From CAYUCY01 sp964443525 (GTDB lineage: Bacteria; Pseudomonadota; Alphaproteobacteria; Caedimonadales; Caedimonadaceae), in the NCBI GenBank assembly GCA_964443525.1, contig CAYUCY010000029.1:1-19298 (forward strand): DNA of 19,298 nucleotides. The letters run 5' to 3'. Shown here in pieces: positions 15,038 through 19,298 of the stretch. A model generated the notes under the pieces. That model was not told the DNA's origin. It saw nothing but the letters and a program-made list of their open reading frames with translations, and did not search any database. The position numbers and the translations under genes were made by a program. Numbering within the stretch: the first letter of the stretch is position 1; every line of letters starts with the position of its first letter.

Positions 15038-16000
15038 TCATGAAAGCACGGATGTCGCGATATGAAGAAAGATAAAAAGCAGAAAAACGAATCCGGCACC
15101 GAATCCGATGCCGTGGTTGAGTTCTTTCAATTTTATGGAGGGATGTTTTTTCATCAGAAAAAGAGGAAGAATCGTTACACTGACACTGGCGATAATCATG
15201 CCGAAGGTTGAAAACTGAATGGCGTCATTCAAGCTAAATTGATCGGTGAGAGGGAGAAAATTATCAACTACATATTTATTACCGATCGAGGTGAAAAGAG
15301 CGCCGAGCAAAAAGCTACCGCGTGCCGCCAGATTTTCGGGATCAATGAAATAGGTTAAAAAGCAGATAAAGAAAGCAACGATGAACCCGATAAAGGAATT
15401 AAAGAAGAGTCTCAATCCTTGACGTTTGATTTCGACCTCGAAGCTGACCCTTGAGTAGTTTGCCTGATCAACGGCGCTGTCGCCAAAATTGGTCTCATAT
15501 TTGTTGACCGACGAACTTAAAGATGTTCGAATAATTTTCCACCCAGGAAGCTTAATCTCGGGATGAAGACGGCTTTGTTCTAGATCTGGTTGGAAAATCA
15601 CATCATTGATATCTGCGGCATCTTCAAAGACGATTTTTAAAACCTGGCGATCAAAAGGAAAATGCTGAATATTCCAATGATGGGCGATTGTTGCATCAAA
15701 GCGAATCGTGGTAAATTGCTCTTCTTGATTTTTTCCGATAATTTCATTTTTGGAAGCATAAGAGATAGCATTGGCGATCTCCAGGCTGAGCTTTGGTCGA
15801 TACTCTATGTCTTTTGTCCGAGACCAGACATAAAAGCTTGTTGAAAATGTATTTTTTGCATAGTTAAAATCATGAAGGCTGACGGGATATAGGCCCAAAG
15901 TTACACGACTCGGTTCTTGTCCTTTTTTTGCGTAAACTTGCGCTGAACAACTGACCCACAAATTCAAAAACAAGGCGACAAAGATAAAAAGATGTGTCAA
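15038..16000 (-). CDS. Pentameric ligand-gated ion channel (Cys-loop superfamily) homologue
   Basis: 320 residues with a signal peptide (residues 1-24), an extracellular beta-rich ligand-binding domain and four C-terminal membrane helices (about 198-219, 224-246, 258-283, 296-318). That is the pLGIC layout of GLIC and ELIC. The Pro-loop signature, HFPFDRQVLKI (residues 113-123), matches the family FPFDxQ motif without flanking cysteines, as in prokaryotic members; PGWKI follows. M1 lacks the usual proline, and M2 (RGSFLLGALFTSIGNKYVV) is unlike GLIC, placing it in a divergent bacterial branch whose conductance is unproven. The start is TTG: GGGAGG lies four bases upstream and no other start precedes the signal peptide. 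Ligand unknown. Confidence 0.8.
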   Translation of the reverse strand: MTHLFIFVALFLNLWVSCSAQVYAKKGQEPSRVTLGLYPVSLHDFNYAKNTFSTSFYVWSRTKDIEYRPKLSLEIANAISYASKNEIIGKNQEEQFTTIRFDATIAHHWNIQHFPFDRQVLKIVFEDAADINDVIFQPDLEQSRLHPEIKLPGWKIIRTSLSSSVNKYETNFGDSAVDQANYSRVSFEVEIKRQGLRLFFNSFIGFIVAFFICFLTYFIDPENLAARGSFLLGALFTSIGNKYVVDNFLPLTDQFSLNDAIQFSTFGMIIASVSVTILPLFLMKKHPSIKLKELNHGIGFGAGFVFLLFIFLHIATSVLS

Positions 16001-16032
16001 ACGTTCCTCCCTTACCTTTTATTTATGTCTCT

Positions 16033-16061
16033 AATATACCGTAACTTAGGAGATCTTTCGA
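16033..16061 (-). promoter_or_regulatory. Possible promoter of the channel-like gene
   Basis: On the minus strand TCGAAA (16061-16056), then 17 bases, then TATATT (16038-16033). These match 4/6 and 5/6 of the sigma70 consensus. It lies about 33 bases upstream of the TTG start. The divergent spacer 16001-16123 otherwise shows nothing. Confidence 0.4.
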
Positions 16062-16123
16062 TTCCTATTTTAGAAATGAGCTTTGAGACGATTCGTTAAA
16101 TCCTGTTTGAGTCGTTGTTTCGC

Positions 16124-16152
16124 TTGAAAATCAAGGCAAGAAGACTTATAAT
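16124..16152 (+). promoter_or_regulatory. Promoter of ssrA
   Basis: TTGAAA (16124-16129), a 17-base spacer and a perfect TATAAT (16147-16152). Transcription should start near 16159, just before the acceptor piece of the tmRNA. A near-consensus promoter fits the high abundance of tmRNA. Confidence 0.8.
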
Positions 16153-16158
16153 TATAAT

Positions 16159-16515
16159 GTTAGGGAAACCTGACTATAGCGATAAACGATCTACGCAATA
16201 GGCGTAGTGGACCCGGGGGCAGTACCCGGCGCCTCCACCAAAGGAAATGATGTTTCAACTCTCAAATTTCAACGTTTCCTTTAATGGGGGCGAACCAGGA
16301 TCGACACGCGTTGAAAGGTAGATTTTTTGCTCGGCATTGTACCACCGTTATCGGGCTTTTAAATATAAGTGCAAACGTTAATCTTGCACACGCAAATGGT
16401 AACGCTAAGCTTGCTCCTGCAGTAGTTGCAGCAGCTGCTTAATATCATTTACGCGGTTTGAGGGGCACCGGGCAACAGAAGCCCCTCACTGAATTTGATG
16501 CGGGCCTCGCCCTCA
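16159..16515 (+). ncRNA. ssrA: Circularly permuted two-piece tmRNA
   Basis: tmRNA rescues stalled ribosomes and adds a degradation tag. Here the acceptor half comes first: CTGACTATAGC, then a T-arm-like CCCGGGGGCAGTACCCGG, ending GCGCCTCCACCA at 16240. A short spacer (16241-16285) closed by AAGGAAA/TTTCCTT would be cut out. The coding half starts at 16286 with GGGGGCGAACCAGGATCGAC. The acceptor stem GGGGGCG pairs with CGCCTCC and contains the G3-U wobble read by alanyl-tRNA synthetase. After the tag frame, TGAGGGGC (16459-16466) pairs with GCCCCTCA (16481-16488) in a pseudoknot-like stem. Permuted ssrA occurs in most alphaproteobacteria. The 3' end is approximate. The gene lies directly upstream of sspB. 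Confidence 0.93.
16371..16442 (+). other. tmRNA tag reading frame (23 residues)
   Basis: The resume codon is GCA at 16371 and the frame ends with TAA at 16440-16442. The tag begins ANVNLAHANG and ends LAPAVVAAAA. The AN-N start is typical of tags bound by SspB and ClpX adaptors, but the end is four alanines after VV rather than the usual LAA or VAA. At 23 residues it is longer than the common 10-15. Confidence 0.85.
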
Positions 16516-16629
16516 AAAAAATGTAAGATACTTGAATAGTTTAAACGGACGCTTTTAAGAATAGGGGTATTTTTAGGCGTCATTAAACTTTCGGAAAGGG
16601 TTTTCCTCTAAGATGAAAGACGAGTGCCA

Positions 16630-17112
16630 ATGATGAATGATACGGACATGACAAAAAAAATCAAAAATTTTGATTATGATGAGATGGTTCAAGAAGGCCT
16701 CCGCAGTGTGGTGCGCGACATACTTCGGAAAGTTGCTAAGGAAGGTCTCCCCGGATCCCACCATTTTTATGTGACCTTCCAGACGAATCGTCCGGATGTG
16801 ACAATCCCTGACTATTTGCTAGAAAAACATCCTGAAGAAGTGACGGTCGTCCTTCAGCATCAATTTTGGGATCTGAAGGTTCATGACAAATTCTTTGAGG
16901 TGGCCTTAAGCTTTAACGATATGCAGGAGACGATTAAAGTACCTTTTGCGGCAATCATCAGTTTTCTGGATCCTTCCGTGAAGTTCGGCCTTCAATTTGT
17001 GCCCGGAGAAGTCGAGACTTCGCAAAAGGATGAAAAAAGCGGCGCCGCCTCCAAAAAAGCATCCTCCGGCACCAATAACGTCGTTGCAATCGACGCTTTC
17101 CGTAAGAAATAA
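16630..17112 (+). CDS. sspB: SspB, adaptor delivering ssrA-tagged proteins to ClpXP (alphaproteobacterial type)
   Basis: A 160-residue adaptor that binds the tmRNA tag and tethers the substrate to the ClpX unfoldase. Family text is clear: DYDEMVQEGLRSVVRDIL, GLPGSHHFYVTFQT, VVLQHQFWDLKV, then FDPS-like LDPSVKFGLQF. A flexible linker rich in Ser, Lys and Ala follows. The C terminus, NNVVAIDAFRKK, is the ClpX-binding motif seen at the end of alphaproteobacterial SspB. The start is either ATG at 16630 or 16633; a GTG at 16624 also fits but is less likely. The ribosome-binding site is weak. Location about 115 bases after the tmRNA joins tag and adaptor in one locus. Confidence 0.93.
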   Translation: MMNDTDMTKKIKNFDYDEMVQEGLRSVVRDILRKVAKEGLPGSHHFYVTFQTNRPDVTIPDYLLEKHPEEVTVVLQHQFWDLKVHDKFFEVALSFNDMQETIKVPFAAIISFLDPSVKFGLQFVPGEVETSQKDEKSGAASKKASSGTNNVVAIDAFRKK

Positions 17113-17275
17113 GAGCTTACTTATTCTTTATAATGGTTGCATTTAATTGGGACGAAAAATAGCCTTTATCGGACTTTTTTTCACATGGGTTGAAGATCCG
17201 ATTGAACAGTTTAATTGATTCAAGTCAAAAGACTTAAATTTCATCTTTTTGGATAGCACCTCATTCCTAAATGAC

Positions 17276-17305
17276 TTGACAGAGTTCCCAAAGAGGGCTT
17301 AGGCT
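17276..17305 (+). promoter_or_regulatory. Predicted promoter of the leader peptide and substrate-binding protein gene
   Basis: A perfect TTGACA (17276-17281), an 18-base spacer and TAGGCT (17300-17305), which keeps the key TA and final T. The start of transcription would be near 17312, about 28 bases before the leader ATG. The spacer between sspB and this site (17113-17275) shows only a weak AAGTC/GACTT hairpin at 17222-17235 followed by a T-rich stretch. Confidence 0.5.
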
Positions 17306-17339
17306 TATTTTTAGAAAATCTAACTGTGTAAGGATCTAG

Positions 17340-17441
17340 ATGTTACCCATCGTTTCTTCAAGGGTGAAGAGAGAAGCGGGCGTCTCCTTGCACATACTCC
17401 TAAACTGCCGTGCACGATGGTGGTGGCGCCTGCCACGGTAA
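17340..17441 (+). CDS. Trp-rich leader peptide (three tandem Trp codons)
   Basis: A 33-codon frame that starts at an ATG right after an in-frame TAG. AAGGA lies five bases upstream. Its C-terminal end reads NCRARWWWRLPR and stops at TAA (17439-17441). The three TGG codons occupy 17418-17426. Alphaproteobacterial trpE leaders, such as Rhizobium/Sinorhizobium TrpL, also end with WWW followed by Ala-Arg, so the pattern fits a tryptophan-sensing leader. The ribosome would stall here when charged tRNA-Trp is scarce. The downstream gene resembles TrpX-type binding proteins, which fits the same amino acid. Too short to be certain from one sequence. Confidence 0.6.
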   Translation: MLPIVSSRVKREAGVSLHILLNCRARWWWRLPR

Positions 17442-17495
17442 TCATTTTCCTCTTATCTTTAAGTTATTCGGTATCGACATTTTTAGTTTAGGAGT
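17396..17495 (+). promoter_or_regulatory. Anti-Shine-Dalgarno/Shine-Dalgarno long-range pairing
   Basis: ACTCCTAAACT (17396-17406), inside the leader frame, is the perfect reverse complement of AGTTTAGGAGT (17485-17495), which contains the AGGAG site of the gene starting at 17505. The enclosed segment holds the Trp codons and a GTGGC/GCCAC hairpin (17423-17427 with 17432-17436). A ribosome stalled at the first Trp codon would cover roughly 17400 onward, opening the pairing and freeing the ribosome-binding site. No intrinsic terminator is visible between 17442 and 17504. The pairing is seen; the switch is inferred. Confidence 0.55.
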
Positions 17496-17504
17496 TTTAA
17501 GTCC

Positions 17505-18437
17505 ATGTTTTTTAAAAATTTTTTAAAAGTTCTTCCTTTTATTTTTGCTCTTTCTCTTCAGGCTGAAGAGAAACCTCTCGTCTGTTTGACCCAGATTGTC
17601 GAGCATCCTTCCCTCGATAAAATAAGAGAGGGAGTAATCGATGAATTAAAAGATCAAGGTTTTTCCGATCAAAAAACCATTCAGATTCTTTACCGGAGCG
17701 CCCAGGGGAACGTAACGATCGCCTCTCAGATTGCAAGTCAGTTTGCATCTATGGATCCGGCCGTGATTGTGGCTTTGGCGACTCCGTCCGCTCAGACGGT
17801 TATTCAGGCGACCCGTCGAAAAAATATTCCTGTGGTTTTCGGAGCCGTGACCGATCCCGTAGGCGCCAAGATCGTTCCTGCCCTTTTTGGGAAAAAGGGA
17901 AACTTGACGGGTACCGTAGATCGCCTAGATACGGTTGAACAAGTTGCCTTGATTTTACGCTTTCAACCGAATGCCAAGTCAATCGGGATTCTTTATAATC
18001 CAAGTGAGGCAAATGCCGTCATGCAAATGAAAGAGATAATTCGTTCGGCCGAAGAAGCAGGACTGAAGGTCAAGACGGTTGCCGTGACGAAAGGCAGTGA
18101 GGTTTCTTCTGCAGCCCAATCGATCGTTAATGAGGTTAATGCTTTTTTGATCGGAAATGATAACTTAATCGTCTCGGCGCTTGAAGTTTTTTTGCGGGTG
18201 GCTGATTCAAAAGGAATTCCCCTCTATACAAGTGATCCGGATTCCGTCAAACGCGGGGCTGCGGCTGCCGTTGCCAATGATCAATATCAACTTGGACGCG
18301 AGACGGGAAAACTTGTAGCAAGGGTCTTAAAAGGAGAAAAAGCGCAAGCCATTCCTCTGCAGCTGATTCAAGCCTCCTCCGTTTATCTTAATGAGGAAGC
18401 TCTTGATAAGTATGGGCTCTTGAAAAAGCTCTCGTGA
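17505..18437 (+). CDS. ABC transporter substrate-binding protein (ABC_sub_bind/TrpX-like)
   Basis: A 310-residue periplasmic binding protein with a signal peptide (MFFKNFLKVLPFIFALSLQA). It belongs to the COG2984 family: VCLTQIVEHPSLDKIREGV, then VALATPSAQTVIQAT, IPVVFGAVTDPVGAKIV, and IGILYNPSEANAV, NAFLIGNDNLIVSALE, ending VYLNEEALDKYGL. Firmicute members (TrpX) bind tryptophan, and the upstream WWW leader points to the same ligand here. The usual partner permease and ATPase genes do not follow; fliI does, 52 bases later. The transporter subunits must lie elsewhere if it is functional. The family is secure, the tryptophan ligand is inferred. Confidence 0.88.
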   Translation: MFFKNFLKVLPFIFALSLQAEEKPLVCLTQIVEHPSLDKIREGVIDELKDQGFSDQKTIQILYRSAQGNVTIASQIASQFASMDPAVIVALATPSAQTVIQATRRKNIPVVFGAVTDPVGAKIVPALFGKKGNLTGTVDRLDTVEQVALILRFQPNAKSIGILYNPSEANAVMQMKEIIRSAEEAGLKVKTVAVTKGSEVSSAAQSIVNEVNAFLIGNDNLIVSALEVFLRVADSKGIPLYTSDPDSVKRGAAAAVANDQYQLGRETGKLVARVLKGEKAQAIPLQLIQASSVYLNEEALDKYGLLKKLS

Positions 18438-18489
18438 CAGGCTGTCTGGCACTCGGTATAGTGGTTGATATGAACCTGAGGGAGGATTC

Positions 18490-19298
18490 ATGTCAGTCTA
18501 CGGCGGCTTTTATGCCGAGATCGAGCGTATTCGGCCTTTCAGATCCTACGGCTTTGTCAGAACGGTCGTCGGATCTCTTTGTGAGGTGGAGGGTCTCAGT
18601 CAAATTGTGGCTCTTGGTGCCCGATGCCTTATCTATGGTCGAGACCGTCGAGAGATCCCGGCCGAGGTCGTCGGCTTTAAAGAGGAGAAGGCACTTCTTC
18701 TGCCTTATGCGCCTTTGGAAGGAGTGGGGCCCGATTGCCGGGTCGATTTCATCTCTGACGAGTTCTTCTTATATCCCGATAAAAGTTGGCTCGGTCGCGT
18801 CATCAACGGGCAAGGAGAAGCGATCGATGATAACGGTCCTCTGAGGTTTGGGCCGTGTGGTTATGCTGTAAAGGGGGCTCCTCCCGAGGCCCATAGACGG
18901 AGGATCGTGGGACAGCGTCTTGATCTGGGTGTGAGAGCCATCAATAGTTTTATGACCTGCTGCAGGGGACAGCGCATGGGTATTTTTGCAGGTTCAGGCG
19001 TGGGCAAATCCGTTTTGCTTGCTCAGCTTGCACGCCATACGGAAGCGGACGTCGTCGTCATCGGTCTCGTGGGGGAGCGCGGTCGAGAAGTTGCTGAGTT
19101 TATCGAGCAACACTTGGGCGAAGAAGGCATGGCAAAAGCCGTTGTGGTGGTGGCCACCTCTGACGCACCTGCCCTTATGCGGCGGCAAGCTGCCTACACA
19201 ACATTAACAATCGCAGAATTCTTTCGTGATCAAGGGAAGGAAGTTCTCTGCCTGATGGACTCCGTGACCCGCTTCGCGATGGCGCAGCGCGAGATCGG
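18490..19298 (+). CDS. fliI: Flagellar export ATPase FliI (3' partial)
   Basis: FliI is the hexameric ATPase that energises type III export of flagellar subunits at the cytoplasmic face. The first 269 codons are present and the frame runs off the window. Walker A reads AGSGVGKS (residues 167-174), GLVGERGREVAEFIE follows, then VVATSDAPALMRR, and Walker B is VLCLMDSVTRFAMAQRE with Asp257. The T3SS-type text GERGREV and DSVTRFAMAQRE separates it from F1 ATPase beta. The start ATG at 18490 has GAGGGAGG directly upstream. It could also be a virulence T3SS ATPase, but the FliJ-like gene in the window favours a flagellum. Confidence 0.92.
   Translation, partial: MSVYGGFYAEIERIRPFRSYGFVRTVVGSLCEVEGLSQIVALGARCLIYGRDRREIPAEVVGFKEEKALLLPYAPLEGVGPDCRVDFISDEFFLYPDKSWLGRVINGQGEAIDDNGPLRFGPCGYAVKGAPPEAHRRRIVGQRLDLGVRAINSFMTCCRGQRMGIFAGSGVGKSVLLAQLARHTEADVVVIGLVGERGREVAEFIEQHLGEEGMAKAVVVVATSDAPALMRRQAAYTTLTIAEFFRDQGKEVLCLMDSVTRFAMAQREI

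Noticed and set aside
17408..17438. Classical trp attenuator terminator (CCGTG/CACGG or GTGGC/GCCAC hairpin)
   Set aside because: The stems are followed by only a short mixed T/C stretch (ATTTTCCTCTT), not a proper U-tract, so an intrinsic terminator is not supported.
18434..18844. Plus-strand 136-codon frame after the binding-protein gene
   Set aside because: It is in a different frame of fliI; the fliI frame from 18490 has full FliI motifs and a strong ribosome-binding site.

Overview
The window looks like a chromosomal piece of a host-associated alphaproteobacterium, most likely of the Holosporales/Paracaedibacter kind. The placement rests on three things: a circularly permuted two-piece tmRNA gene (16159-16515), an alphaproteobacterial-type SspB directly after it, and a K+-independent H+-pyrophosphatase. 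Flagellar genes (FliJ-like and FliI), Sel1 repeats, many small exported proteins and eukaryote-like families suggest an intracellular or protist-associated lifestyle. The genus is inferred, not read from the sequence.

Layout. At 1-1003 is the 3' part of an aminoglycoside/spectinomycin phosphotransferase-like gene, disrupted by what looks like an assembly chimera: a 10-N gap plus an AT-rich protein-kinase-like fragment between two identical 40-bp copies. At 1085-2579 are an exported coiled-coil protein and a small exported protein, transcribed divergently. At 2576-5351 a minus-strand operon runs class I fructose-bisphosphate aldolase, PfkB sugar kinase (pseudouridine-kinase-like), pseudouridine-5'-phosphate glycosidase. 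It is followed by a Sel1-repeat protein, a phytanoyl-CoA dioxygenase-like enzyme, a FliJ-like protein and a small exported protein. At 8018-8893 is a three-repeat mitochondrial-carrier-family protein with an N-terminal signal sequence. Then come a glycine-zipper lipoprotein with a clear terminator, an exported protein of unknown function, and a biotin-protein-ligase-like protein with a signal peptide and altered active-site motifs. Enolase, HppA and a pentameric ligand-gated-channel-like protein complete the minus-strand block.

From 16100 onward everything is on the plus strand: the ssrA promoter and permuted tmRNA, sspB, a regulatory leader, an ABC-transporter substrate-binding protein, and the first 269 codons of fliI.

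The most interesting signal is at 17276-17505. A promoter is followed by a 33-codon leader ORF with three tandem Trp codons near its end. An 11-nt segment inside this ORF is perfectly complementary to the ribosome-binding site of the downstream TrpX/COG2984-like gene. This suggests a ribosome-stalling, tryptophan-sensing translational switch rather than a classical terminator-based attenuator. Other notable items are the exported biotin-ligase-like protein with Met where E. coli BirA has Arg118, the bacterial mitochondrial carrier homologue, and the ssrA-sspB pair with an unusual degradation tag ending in four alanines.
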